Position numbers and translations under genes: made by a program | Origin: Odontesthes bonariensis | Taxonomy: Eukaryota > Chordata > Actinopteri > Atheriniformes > Atherinopsidae | Length of the DNA stretch: 64,000 nucleotides | Direction: 5' to 3' | Assembly: GCF_027942865.1 (NCBI RefSeq) | Contig: NC_134510.1 | Coordinates: forward strand, 24,111,209 to 24,175,208 | The notes under the pieces: model-generated | The model's database searches: none | Seen by the model: only the letters and a program-made list of their open reading frames with translations | What the model was told of the DNA's origin: nothing | Shown: piece after piece, positions 40,901 to 51,600 of the stretch | Position numbering within the stretch: the stretch's first letter is position 1 | Layout: each line of letters opens with the position of its first letter

Positions 40901-43801
40901 TATTCTGCTGCCCACGATGATTAAAAAACCCAAACTGTTGCTTTTTTGTCTCATGCAGATAGCGTTTGGAAACAGCGTGTGATGGTGTGTGCATTGGGAT
41001 TGGGGGTGTATGTGTTAACACCATTTTTTCTGAGGCATCCATGGTCTGTTGAATAACCGAGTCCCTGCTTGTGTCAACGGTGACAAAGTTCAGGATTTGG
41101 AGAAAAGTGGACAGGGGGGTGTTGGACTGGTCAGCAGTTCTGTCTCCTGCAGGCAGGTCGCTAAAAAAAGGAAATGAGAGGGGAAATAAGAGCTGGTGAG
41201 CAGAAAACACTGAAAGGCTCCAAATTCAGTGGGGCAAAAATGTGCTTTTACTTCATTCATCAAACACAACATAGGCTAATTCTGCAGCCGGAGTTGCATG
41301 ATTTGCTCAGTCGTCTACACATTACTGATGGACCTTACTCACACTTTAGCAGCATGAAGATAATAAATCAAAGCTCATTAAAAAGTGGAAGGAAATCAGA
41401 AAAAGAATCAGATTACATCGATTTAGTGACTTCCAAATAAGTTACATTTCAATTATTTCAGTTACGCACAGAATGAACCGAAGATGTTTCATGTTTTGTC
41501 TCTTCTTCTTTATTACATTAATTCATCTGTTCATAAACATTCACTCCTGCGAATCAGGCCTCCAAAACATTCCAAAAAAGTTTGGACAATTGAAGGCTAG
41601 TAATGAGGTCAAAAAGAAAAAAAGATTAAGTTATTTCAAACAGGTGACGTCAGCAGGTGATTGTGACGGCAACGTTTTAAACAGCAAAAATGGGCGGAGG
41701 ATCTCCAGTTTTTCCAACAGCTGTGCAGGAAAATCACTGAAATGTTTAGAAAGTCTGTTCCACAAAGAAAGACTTGAGGAGATTTGAGTATTTCTCCCTG
41801 AACAGCAAATGATATTGAGTGATTCAAGGACTCTGAAGAAGTTTCAGTTGCCCTCACATAAAAGGCAAGCATTCAAATTGGACACCAGTAATCTCTGACC
41901 CCTCAGACGGCACTGCGTCTAGGGCGGTTATCAACTAACAGCTGATTTAACCACATGGACAAGAGATTACTTTGGAAATCTCTGCCGCTACAGTGCAGAG
42001 TTACATTCATAAATGAGAGATCAAACTTTATAACGCAAAAAAGACGTGTTAACCTTGTAAGGAATGCTTCTGAGAGAGATAATGCAACAGCGTAAACATG
42101 TATATGGATTGATCAATCAGTATTCCAGATCTTTTATGGAAGAAACAGACACTATGTGTTCAAGACCAAAGAGGAAAAGGACCACCCTGACTGTTAATGT
42201 AATCAGCAACAAGTCCAAAACCCAGGCTCTGTGGTGATACGAGGTTGTATCGTTACCCTCAGCAAAGCTCATTTACTCTTCTTTAGAGCGGAACGTGCTT
42301 TAAAGATGCATTACAAAGAAAAGAGTACGGTGCCTGTCCCCAACAGGAAACGTATGAAGATTTCTGAAAGGAAAAAAATGGGACAATGACAACCTTGCGC
42401 TGTCGCACACCTTCAGAAATGTTGAAGAACGAATGGAACAAAACAACAGCCGGAACACTTTGTTGCTCGGTATCTTCGGTGTCAGAATTTCTTTAAGTGA
42501 TGTGAAGAGAACAGCAACGTTACAAAGTGGTGAAACCTCAACTGTCCCAACTTTTTTGGGGTAATTTGTTTGTCAGCCTGAAGTGCAAAAATTTTCTTTC
42601 TGCTTGCATTTCCCTTTTTCCTTCTTTTTTAATCCATCTCAGTTGCTGTTAGTTCCACCTGTTTGACCTACATTTGAGAGATTTTAAAACCTAATTTCCC
42701 TTCTTTCTATTCCAATGAACCCTTTGGGGGTCTGTGATCACACCGGAGTGATCGGAACAAAAAAAAAACACGAGGTCGAGGCGCTGCTGTCTCCCAGTTT
42801 TTGTTTGACGATGATGTGCAAGGTAAAAAAAACAGAGATATGACAGTTTTCATTTGATAGTACGACAACATTTATCCGGGCATTAAATTGGGATGGGAGG
42901 GGCAGGTGTTGTGTTGATTTCCATATACGTCATTTTTCCTCCTTTAACAACGTCATCCTTCCCACCCCAGCTTTTTTATGATTTGGGGTTTTTAAACGGG
43001 TTTGAAATGAGGGCAGCTGATGGATATCAGTCTCATCTCGTCAGCTAAACAAAAAAAGCAGAGACTCACGCACAGAATTACCTGCTGTTGAAGAAACTCT
43101 TCAGCAGCATCATCTTGGGCGCGGGGTATCCTGTAACAGCAACCCCGCCGCATTAATGTGTTGCACAATGAAAACCCAACAGGGCGGTCTGTTTGCAATG
43201 CATTAGTTGTGACTCATACAACAGAAGCCATTCAGTGCCTGCACTTACTCTCACATTCATACCTCACATAGTGTATTTATTCAGAGTTCAATACTTTAAT
43301 CAATCAATATTTGAATATGAGCTCAAATCACACACGCAGGCAAACACTGATTAATTTCATACAATAAAAAGGTGAACTGAGTGTTCTCTCACCCTTACTG
43401 TGGCATTTCATCATCTGATCAAAAAGAAAATGAATCATTAGACATTTAAAATCTCTGAACCCTAATTTCAACAAAAACATCTTACAGCTACAGTATATTT
43501 AGGTTTACTAACGTAGTGAAATGTAATAACGGGCAGTATAGTTCCTACCAGTTTTTTGGTGATATCCTTTAAGGCAGCTTTATCTGAGGGCATCCCACCT
43601 GGATGCTCAGCTGGGCAGACACAGTAGCATTGAGTCATTATCAATAGGCTTGTATATGCTGTACTTCACATTGTTCAAGCCCACACACACACACAAGAGT
43701 CAAAGCACGAGTACACAATGCATGGGATGGTTTTGTTACTTACCAAAGGCTGCGCCGGCCACCATGAGAATAAAGAAATATGTTCCTCCGTTTGGAGCCA
43801 T
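31980..43801 (-). CDS. otoa: Otoancorin (mesothelin-family GPI-anchored inner-ear protein)
   Basis: About 28 minus-strand coding exons: 43744-43801, 43549-43610, 43399-43414 (16 nt), 43082-43130, ~41037-41160, ~40681-40784, 40437-40633, 40225-40358, 38864-38982, 38616-38755, 38222-38327, 37871-38086, 37612-37782, 37332-37472, 37200-37249, 36901-37021, 36663-36781, 36435-36576, 35689-35882, 35514-35604, 35207-35330, 34901-35100, 34536-34685, 34316-34458, 33740-33876, 33523-33620, 32817-32970 and 31980-32062. All junctions agree in phase except around the two marked ~. The product is about 1130-1150 aa, as in OTOA, much longer than mesothelin. An ATG with good context (CCACCATGG) opens a signal peptide, MAPNGGTYFFILMVAGAAFG. 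Otoancorin-like helical repeats follow (KLGPLACYYDAPDL, TVEILGAISGYSAEQLDVLS, VTVFGNPSTWTEARVSDLG, LEALGPDNAGMIT). The end, FMKPLLFLLVGFLLL, is a GPI-type hydrophobic tail. OTOA attaches acellular gels to non-sensory inner-ear epithelium; loss in humans causes deafness DFNB22. Confidence 0.87.
33882..33909. repeat. (CA)n microsatellite next to an otoa exon
   Basis: A run of about 14 CA dinucleotides begins 5 bases upstream (in gene sense) of the acceptor of the otoa exon 33740-33876. It forms a TG-rich tract directly before that splice site. Confidence 0.9.
36781..36830. repeat. (TA)n-rich tract in an otoa intron
   Basis: The run CTATATATATATATAAATATATATATTTATA directly abuts the acceptor of the otoa exon ending at 36781. 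The acceptor itself (ATATATAG in gene sense) lies inside the repeat and lacks a normal pyrimidine tract. Confidence 0.8.
39430..39945. repeat. Duplicated otoa intron segment, copy 1 (interrupted by a SINE)
   Basis: The parts 39430-39604 and 39815-39945 match 42590-42910 in order and orientation. Shared stretches include TGCTGTTAGTTCCACCTGTT, TACATTTGAGAGATTTTAAA, GGCGCTGCTGTCTCCCAGTT and CATTTGATAGTACGACAACA. The two copies differ by scattered substitutions and by the SINE insertion here. Confidence 0.85.
39598..39821 (+). mobile_element. tRNA-derived SINE with target-site duplication in otoa intron
   Basis: A body beginning TGGGGCGGTCGGTGGCGTAG has a polymerase III A box (GGCGTAGTGG) and a perfect B box (GGTTCGAATCC) near 39682. 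It ends in an A-rich tail (AAAAAAACAAAACAAACAAA). It is flanked by ACGAGGT at 39598-39604 and 39815-39821. The duplicated intron segment near 42770 keeps a single ACGAGGT, which is the empty site. Confidence 0.88.
41572..42559. mobile_element. DNA-transposon relic with terminal inverted repeats in otoa intron
   Basis: The left end CCAAAAAAGTTTGGACA (41572) is the near-exact reverse complement of the right end TGTCCCAACTTTTTTGG (to 42559). That terminal repeat belongs to a very common fish DNA-transposon family. The 988-base interior has no surviving reading frame of useful size, so the copy is non-autonomous or decayed. The superfamily cannot be assigned without a library search. Confidence 0.65.
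42590..42910. repeat. Duplicated otoa intron segment, copy 2 (SINE-free)
   Basis: This segment is similar to 39430-39604 joined to 39815-39945, with a continuous ...CACGAGGTCGAGGCGCTGC... where copy 1 carries the SINE. A small insertion (CTTTGGGGGTCTGTGATCAC then ACCGGAG) near 42722-42755 distinguishes it from copy 1. Confidence 0.85.
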
Positions 43802-45404
43802 GGTGGGGGTAGCCTGCCTGTTTGTGGAATTTGATGACATCGCATCAATCGTGTGTTAAAATCAAGACACGGGACACTTGAGTCTGACATCCTTTTTTTC
43901 ATAATTGAGTTTTAATAGATTAATGCGTCTTCTTTGAGTGACAAAAACGTTAGCAGTTACAGATAGTTTGGCTTTTAGTCACGGGGCTGCAGTTGTTATG
44001 GCTCCCGTCGCCATGTGAGGCTCCGCCAGCCTACTGATAAACTTCCTCCTCTGAGGTTTTGTGATCACACTTCCCCGGCAACCCTCTTTATTGCTCATCC
44101 TATGGGATACTTTCGAGACTTTTGAGGATAGCATGAGGTGAAAAACAGCCTTAGTCACGTCCAACAACATTCTGTTGTTTTCTCTCTGCTCCCCTCCTCT
44201 TTTTTATCTCCTTTCATCACATCGTCTCTTCATGTTGGATTTTCTAAACACCTCTCATATGTTGAAGTTTCCTGTCTGAGAAATTTGCTTATTGGTACTA
44301 CTTTGTTTCTACTTTGTTTCCTTTCCTGTCATTTGACTTCTCATTTGAATACTCCAATCCATCATCAGAAAGAGGATGAAAACAACTCGCAGACATCATC
44401 ACCTGATGAACGCAGTGTATTAAACTGCGAATGCTCTCTTGAAACATTTTTTTTATTTTTTTAAAAAAAACAAACAGTTTTTTTCATTTTTAAAGTGTAA
44501 TCATTATGCTGCCGGTTATATTCTGAACACCTTTACTGTAGTCACACTAAACACAAAAACTACACAATATTGGTCCAGGCCTCAATACGATAACATAAAG
44601 TTTTAAATATTTCACAAAAGCTGAAAAAAAGTAAAGAACTTTTCAATTTATGAATGAATTAGTTACTTACAGATTCTGTGGCTTCGCCCGGGGAAATTGT
44701 GGAGAAAAAAAAAAATCGAATTTAAAACAGACGAGATGCAGACCAGAGCGAAAACGTGCGTCCCTCTTTTCTACCTGAATCTCTTGTCTGATGCGAGCGG
44801 TGCCCGTCCCTGACTTTAGTCAAAGCAGGTGCAGCATCACGGTCACGTTTTGTGTGCGTCAGAGGAGGATAAAGAGAGAGAGACAGAAGCAAAGAGATGA
44901 ACAGAGCTGATAAAAACTATTTGAGGTGACCATTCCAACTAAAATAAAGAAGATGGAGATAATCCTTTGCTTGTTATCCGTAAGACTCAGAAGGGTTCGT
45001 GGTTCGAATCCCGGCTGGGACCTTTCTGTGTGGAGTTTGCATGTTCTCCCCGTGTATGCCTGAGTCCTCTCCGGCTTCCTCCAACCGCCCAAAAACATGT
45101 TGTCCGTAGGAGTGTGAGCGTGGCTGGTTGGTTGTCTCTGTGTGGCCCCGTGATGGACTGCCGACCTGTCCAGGGTGAACCTCGCCCCTCGCCCAAAGAT
45201 TAAGTGGGTATAGAAAATCTATCGCGAAAATGGTCACCAACTCACGTTCTCCACGGAACCCCCCCCCAGTGAAATCAATGAAACAGCCCACACCAGGTCC
45301 ACGGGACACAATAAAGTCTTCAACCTTTTCCTTCAAAATCAAATGTGACAAACAGCAGGGTGTAACACTGATGGGACGTCCACCTCTCTTTACATTTAAA
45401 CACA
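43802..45404. other. otoa 5' flank / riiad1 3' flank
   Basis: No complete gene was recognised. A minus-strand donor (TCT/GTAAGT) near 44673, in a CG-containing stretch (44680-44820), could mark a non-coding first exon of otoa. A SINE occupies about 44965-45235. The riiad1 polyadenylation signal closes the region at 45405. Confidence 0.4.
44965..45235 (+). mobile_element. Fish SINE/retroposon between otoa and riiad1
   Basis: The sequence contains a B-box-like GTGGTTCGAATCCCGG followed by CTGTGTGGAGTTTGCATGTT, then CTCCGGCTTCCTCCAAC, GATGGACTGCCGACCTGTCC and AGGGTGAACCTCGCC. This conserved body is dispersed across teleost genomes. The 5' A-box part is eroded, and the end at GGTATAGAAAATC is approximate. 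Confidence 0.8.
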
Positions 45405-45410
45405 TTTATT
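45405..45410 (-). other. Probable riiad1 polyadenylation signal
   Basis: TTTATT on the plus strand (AATAAA on the minus strand) lies about 145 bases beyond the riiad1 stop codon. Confidence 0.5.
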
Positions 45411-45551
45411 AGGCAGAGCCTTTGAGTCAGACTGAAAGCAATCTGATTATGAAGAGAATACAAAATACACAGCGGCAACTTTGTTATAGGAGCGTCCATA
45501 CATGTGCTGATCTGAACCGAGACAGACACGACAAAGAAGTTGCTGGAGGAT

Positions 45552-45868
45552 TCACTCCACGTTATTGGGGCCAGTGGGAGGGTCAAGGCTTGTGAAGTGA
45601 TCTGGAAAGGAACATTGACACTTGTTAACGTGTGAGATTGTACTTGTGTGTATTTGTTTAGATAACTTCCTAATTGGATCTCCACTGGTTATCACCTTTC
45701 TACCCAGTTTTCTTTATTGAAAGGTTAAGGACTAAATTCCAATCTCATGACAGCTCTATTCTGTCGGTGGTACTCGGCCACCTTAACCTTCACCTATAAC
45801 TTTATCATTAAAGACTTGGTTTTAAGTCAGGGTTGGAAGTCAGGGTTAAACCTTAAGGTGTAACTGGG

Positions 45869-45901
<33 letters not shown>

Positions 45902-46796
45902 AGTCTGAACAACTCACCTGCTGCAAACTCACGAATGTCAGTCGGCCTTTTGAGAAGCACATCTCTGTGGGAGGAGAGGTAAACATGAATGACAATAGCA
46001 GCTATACAAGTACAGTACAGTTAATGGTTTGGCAAAGAAATATGGGGGAAAGTTAGATCTCTTTCATTTTTCTAAGAAATGAAAAAAAATTAAAGCAGTA
46101 ATTAGTTATCCACCTGGAGCAACAGCAGGTGCCTCCCAGATCGTTTTAAAGCTTTATTTGGCTTTAATTTCCACATGTACAAACATGTAATTATTCAGGC
46201 CATTTTGTTCCCGATCAGCTTGTTATGTTCGTATGTCTTTTTATTTCAACATGTTGCATTTTGCCACACCTGTAGCCTACATACAGCAAGATCCACTCCG
46301 ATCATTTAACAGCATTTAACACATTTAAAAGCTCTGACACAAAACCAGTTACGGTATGTTGTGTCACGAAAGACTAGTTGCTAAGATGTGTTAGTACATT
46401 TAAATTACATTTCTTCTGTCTCGCATTATGAGCATTTGGGATTTGTGTTTTAACAGAGTATAACACTATCGTAAAGTTAGGTTAGTGGCACTTTGTCTGG
46501 AAGGCAGTAAAAATGAGCAAACCTTAAAAAGTGGCTTATCATTTCCTCTACTTCAGGGTGGGATCTCAGATACCTCTCGTTGTCGATTCTAGTCTTGATC
46601 TGAGAGCCAAAACGAAACCAAACTCACAGCTTTCAATTCAAGCCACAGTTTTTGACAAGCTAACAGCTAGTTGTTGTTGTTTTTTAGCAGCGTGTTGAAA
46701 TTTAGGCGATGTTACCTTAAAATGTCGTAGCTTCTCCTGCTGCTCAGCACTTAATTTGACGGCGTCTAGTTTCGTCAAACTGCCTTTTCCAGCCAT
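45552..46796 (-). CDS. riiad1: RIIa domain-containing protein 1
   Basis: Four minus-strand exons, 46716-46796, 46523-46599, 45918-45964 and 45552-45601, join in phase to an 84-residue protein (human RIIAD1 is 92). The order is MAGKGSLTKLDAVKLSAEQQ then EKLRHFK, the helical IKTRIDNERYLRSHPEVEEM, DVLLKRPTDIREFAAD, and HFTSLDPPTGPNNVE. The middle is the dimerisation/docking fold of PKA regulatory subunits (LRxH...V..MI..FLRxVLLKRPxDIxEFAAxYF). The family is linked to cilia and sperm flagella by domain analogy, and its own function is not settled. It is too small and too split to stand out as an open frame. The start ATG has G at +4 and is the only one in frame. RIIAD1 is on human 1q21 with the neighbours seen here. 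Confidence 0.9.
45871..45900. repeat. (GT)n microsatellite in riiad1 intron
   Basis: Fifteen GT units in a row lie just 3' (gene sense) of the small riiad1 exon 45918-45964, about 17 bases from its donor. Confidence 0.9.
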
Positions 46797-48614
46797 CACT
46801 TCTATGTCTCTCTCTGTGCACTGCCCACTCTACAGGGCTAATTAAAGTGAACGTGTGCAAACGTTTGACCACCTGTTACAGACACAGCGGTCTGAGGAAC
46901 ACTGTTGCTATGGAAACGGGTGTTATAACGGCTGTGCCCACGAGGTGGCAGCACAGGCCAGGAAGAAACGTTCACGAAATCCCTTTCTTCTTCTTTTTAG
47001 CTTTTTAGCTTTTTAGCTTTTAACATTTTTTTCTTTTTTCTTAACACTTATATACATAACAAAACTGTTAAACCAGGGGAAGAAACAAAATATAAAAGGA
47101 TAAATGTAAAAAGAGTATAGAAACATCACTGTAAAGAAAAGCATATTAATTGATGTCGGTGCTGTACTGATATAGTTCTTTAAAAAAAAGTGTAAAATTT
47201 GGTTTGCTGTCAGTCCATTTCCTTTTGTGGATATGAAGTTTACCTAAAAATAAAATAAGTTGTACAAAGAAAATTAAATCCTTTTCCATTTGGTTATTTT
47301 CAAAGTAAAGAAAAATGTCCTTTTCACACAAATGTATTGAATGTCCAGTTTTCTTTTCAATAAAATTTTGTACATTTCACCAAAACATTTGACAATATAA
47401 ACAGTGAAAAAATAAATGTGCAATAGATTCATCATACAAGCCACAGAAATCACAAGATTACTCAATATCAAGTTTAAATCTTTCTAATGTTTTTTTTGCT
47501 GGATACATTTTGTGTATAATTTTGAAAGATACCGCTTTTTTACAACAGGGTGCATCCTAAGAGGTCTACTGACATCTCCTGGAGTTACATTTCACTCGGT
47601 TCTGAAGCTGTTGGTCAGTCCTGTTCTCATTTAGCCGCCAACTGGGCTCCACCAGCGCTGTCTACTGCTAACACATTTTTGTAAACTCTTGCTCTTTTCA
47701 GTCACAGTCTCCCATTGTGTCCTTCCTCTCTGCCTTTGGCTCTGCAGTTTATGAAAACATTTCCCACAGAAGCTTGAGACAGTATCACCAAAAATCAGCT
47801 GAAGGTTTACCTATAGTCTTCCGTGTGCTTTTAAAATGAATGTTCCCTATTCACAACCGGACATGTGCTGTTTGCTCCTTTCTACCTCAACCTTTCAGCA
47901 TTTAGTCTACTTTGAAACGTTCAAAAATTTGTAGTCTACGTTTAAAATAACAGCAAATCTAACAACTTCCCGTTAGTCTTCTGCAAGACAATAGGTACAC
48001 CTTTGCTATATGTGAATGGCATGTTTTATTCAGATAAATTCCTTTCTGACACAGAAGTTTAAGGCACAGAAATTAGATTTTAAAACTTTTTAACGCAAAC
48101 CCTTTTCAGGATCCTTGAGAAGCCCATAACGGTGTGCTTTAATAGTAAAAGAAAAAAAAAAAAAAAGAAAAAAAAAAAACTCACAGGAACTTATACAAGT
48201 CCATGAACCCACTCTTAAAGAAAGCTAAATAAAATAACTTTTCACATGCCTTTGACAAAAGCTTGCCAAATATTTTCAAAACCTTGTAGGCTATAGTATT
48301 TATGGAAACTGAATGTGAAAGACATATTTACCAACCTACGGGTTTACTTGTAGTCTCCAGTTGATAGCATCAGTTTAGCACAGATAAAGGACAGAGAAGC
48401 AGTAAGGCTACTCTTGAAGAGGCACCACAGTAATTCAATTCGTAGTAAAATCAGGCATGAGACAGAGTTACAGAGATGAATATACAGGCTGTACAAGCTG
48501 TTCCTGAGTTTGCCTCCAGGACACTTGAAGAGTCTTTTTTTCTTGTCACCTGTAACACAGGCTCTAAAGTGCAAAACAACACAAAGCATTTGTTTTTTCT
48601 GGGTTTCTGCCCAT
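46797..48614. other. riiad1 promoter side and il6r 3' flank
   Basis: No gene was recognised. The stretch 46797-46960 contains CG dinucleotides and fits the riiad1 leader. From 46980 the sequence is A/T-rich with triplicated AGCTTTTT (about 47000-47025), poly-A runs near 48150-48180 and TTTATT at 48026, a candidate il6r polyadenylation signal on the minus strand. Confidence 0.4.
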
Positions 48615-51600
48615 TCACAACTCCCCCTGCAGGAAGAAATAACTTGTGTTGTTGAAGTGCAAGGCCTCTCTGCTGTCCATTGCAGTTTGTCCTTCCTCAT
48701 TTCCCCCCATCTCTTGTGTGTCACTTGGAGGGCAATCTTTATACAGCTGGGGGGCAAAAGTCACCAGGGCCTCCCCTTCTGGGGCCGACGGCGCAGATGG
48801 CGGAGATGGAGACGCGTCACCACGCTCGGTGATGACATTAAGACAGTGGAGTTTAGACATTACTCTGTGCCTGTGTCTGAAACGAAGAAGGAGGAGACAA
48901 AGAAGCTGACTAAATTGCTGGTTGTGGCATGAAACTTAAGATATTAAATTGAAGAAATATATTCACTGGCTAATTTAATGTCGCACAGGTCATACTCTTT
49001 ACATATTAAAACCAAAACCAAGCGCACATCTCAGTACCTGAAAATGTAGACAGCCAACATGACCGACAGGAAGGCAAAAAGAACAGGGATCCATAGAAGA
49101 TGCTTAAATGAACTGTTCGAGGAGTCTGGTTGACTTGTGGGACCTGTGCCAAAAAGAGGGGAGGACTGAGAAACACTTATGGACTCATGCAAATATACGT
49201 CTGGGTGTAACTGAATATGTACATATGTAAGTGTGTGCGTGTGTGATAGGTGTGGGGAACCATGTCTCCTGTGGCTATTTTTGTTGTTGTGGAGCCTCTA
49301 TTATTATAATAACACGGCTTCCTGTTAAAACCCAGTGAGGCAGAGGGGATTTTCTTCACGAACAAAACTGAAGCGTTCTCCCGCTTGCTTTGCCTATTTA
49401 TCACACGCATAGTTTCACCATGAGACTGTACTTTCTGCTGGGCATCTTACCATCGGAGTAGTTATCTGAGCCAGAACCTAACTCCTCCAGGTTGTTCCAG
49501 TCAGGCTGTAAGTTAAAGAGAGGAAGACGACAGAAAGTGTAAGGTTGCTGCGGGACAGTTGAATATGCGTCAGAGTGACAGTTAAAAAGTCCTACCGGTG
49601 GCGTCCGATCATCAGTCTCTGGAGCTTTAAAAGAGAAGAGAGAAATCCACATTTACGTGTTATCGAGTATAAAGACTTAAAGGGTTATCAAACAGTAATC
49701 AGAAAATATACACAATATCGTGTTTTTTAAGCCTTTTTTCTTAAAAATAGCCAGACACAGTGAAAAAGAGATTAACTTGCACCTTAAATTTTACATGAAG
49801 GTGTTTTTGAGTATTCTTTAACATTTGTAATGGCATTACACATTTAAAGGCACAGTTCTCGATGCTAATGTATATCACACAGCATCACTGAATCGTTACT
49901 TCAGCATGAACCAGAGAAGCTACTCTCTGTGGTCTGTCTCTGCTTGTATTTCAGGAGCAGACAGTAGAGAAGTGACAGGAAATGAGAAAATAAATGGGAC
50001 AATGTGGAACTTCAGCTCAAACAGAGGAAGTCGTGATTACTGTTAATACTCAACGTCTTAGATGCCCGAGCACCCGGAAACTACTCAAGGTTCTAAGCCT
50101 CTCTTGTGTCTGTGTAGCAAATGCGAAGCTAGATGTGAAGGCATCTATGTCGGTTTACTATATACAGTAAAGGTAACATGGCACAAATGACTATCCTGTT
50201 TCTGTGCAGCCTCTCCAAACCTCTGATTTTACCTAGAAAAATAACAGCAGACTGAGGTTTTGCTTTCATCTTTAAAGGTGTGAGACCACGAGTCACTTTC
50301 GTTTTTTTTTATGAATATCATGTTTGGCAACCAAGATCAAGAGATGAGGAGGAACGTGTTTCCAGAGTACTCAATATATGCTGCGCAAATTTATTAAAAA
50401 GGGGAAGAGAAACAGGATGAGGTAAAAGTTACAGGATATTTATGGCCAGAGCAGAGCTTCTCGGGAACATCCAGTTATAAGGGAAGAAAACAAGAGCCAT
50501 GCATACCCAGGTCATAATGGTTACTTTTGTCTCCGTCCAAGGTGGATCATGTATCAATGAGGTAAAGAAGCTAGGATTCACTGCTCCACTTTATTACTGA
50601 CAGGACCACCTAAATGTCTCTAAAAACACGAGGCACTTTCTCGGGCCGTTGAGGAGGAATAAATATGTCAGCTCGATACATGTGATCTTTCCTGGCACTT
50701 TTTGACACGTGTGTGCATGTGTGAATTTACCAGTCCAAGACCTGACATAGACAGGCGAGGTCCACTCGCTCCAATGACCGTCATATTCTTCTTTGGTTCT
50801 GAGCTGAATCAGGTACTCGATACCAGGTAGAGCATCAGTTATAGTGTATGAGCGGGAGCGTTTGATCGCATTTACCTTTACGGACATAAACAGAGGAAAA
50901 AAACAATATCCATTTACTGGAAATAGCAGTTTTTTGTAGTTTCAGGCTAGAGCAAAACTGTAGAAGAACCACCAGTCATCAATGACTGCTTGTCCAATAG
51001 TCTCACACACCTGCTCGTTTGAAGACATTAAAGGTCTGTATTTGAGCTCATAAATAATGTCGTAGAAGCTGTCTTCTGGCTTCCAGGATATTGGTATATT
51101 CCAGGTGACCCTTATCCTCCTCTGCTGTCCCTCCTCCTGGCGGACTGACACGTTTGATGGGGGGTCAGGCTTTACTGAAGGAGCAGGGAGGAACACAGTG
51201 AGTGCAGCTTTGGTTTAGATGAAGGGCAAAACTCACTCTGAACTGGACAGATGTGCAATGAGACACACACTTACAAATGTCTAGAGGTGTAAAATACACC
51301 AGGGAGCTGGTGGCATTGCCTAGGATGCTTGTGACACACAGGAAGGCCATATGAACAACTCGAAACTCGTCCTCATTGTGGTCCAGAGCACACCAACAGC
51401 GGGAGCGCTGAGATGAGTACGAGCATGGAATTTGTTGGAACTGCTTTGTGTGGCTGAGAGAGGAGGGACAAAAAAAAAGAGAAAAGAATAAATATAGGCC
51501 ACGAAGATGTTGAGAAATTGCTACACTTCTGTTTTATCATGGTGTTATCGTGGTAAGCACTTGTAAAGGTCACATATTAAGGTTCCTTGTTTGAGTCTTG

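Noticed and set aside
31980-43801. Mesothelin (msln) as the identity of the minus-strand gene
   Set aside because: The reconstructed protein is about 1.1 thousand residues in about 28 exons. Motifs such as TVEILGAISG and VFGNPSTWTEA match otoancorin, while mesothelin is near 620 residues.
44974-45405. 143-codon minus-strand open frame near riiad1
   Set aside because: It is mostly the complement of a SINE body, and the translated residues reflect the repeat, not a protein family.
48510-48932. 140-codon plus-strand open frame
   Set aside because: It lies opposite the last il6r exon, whose frame closes in phase with nine other exons.
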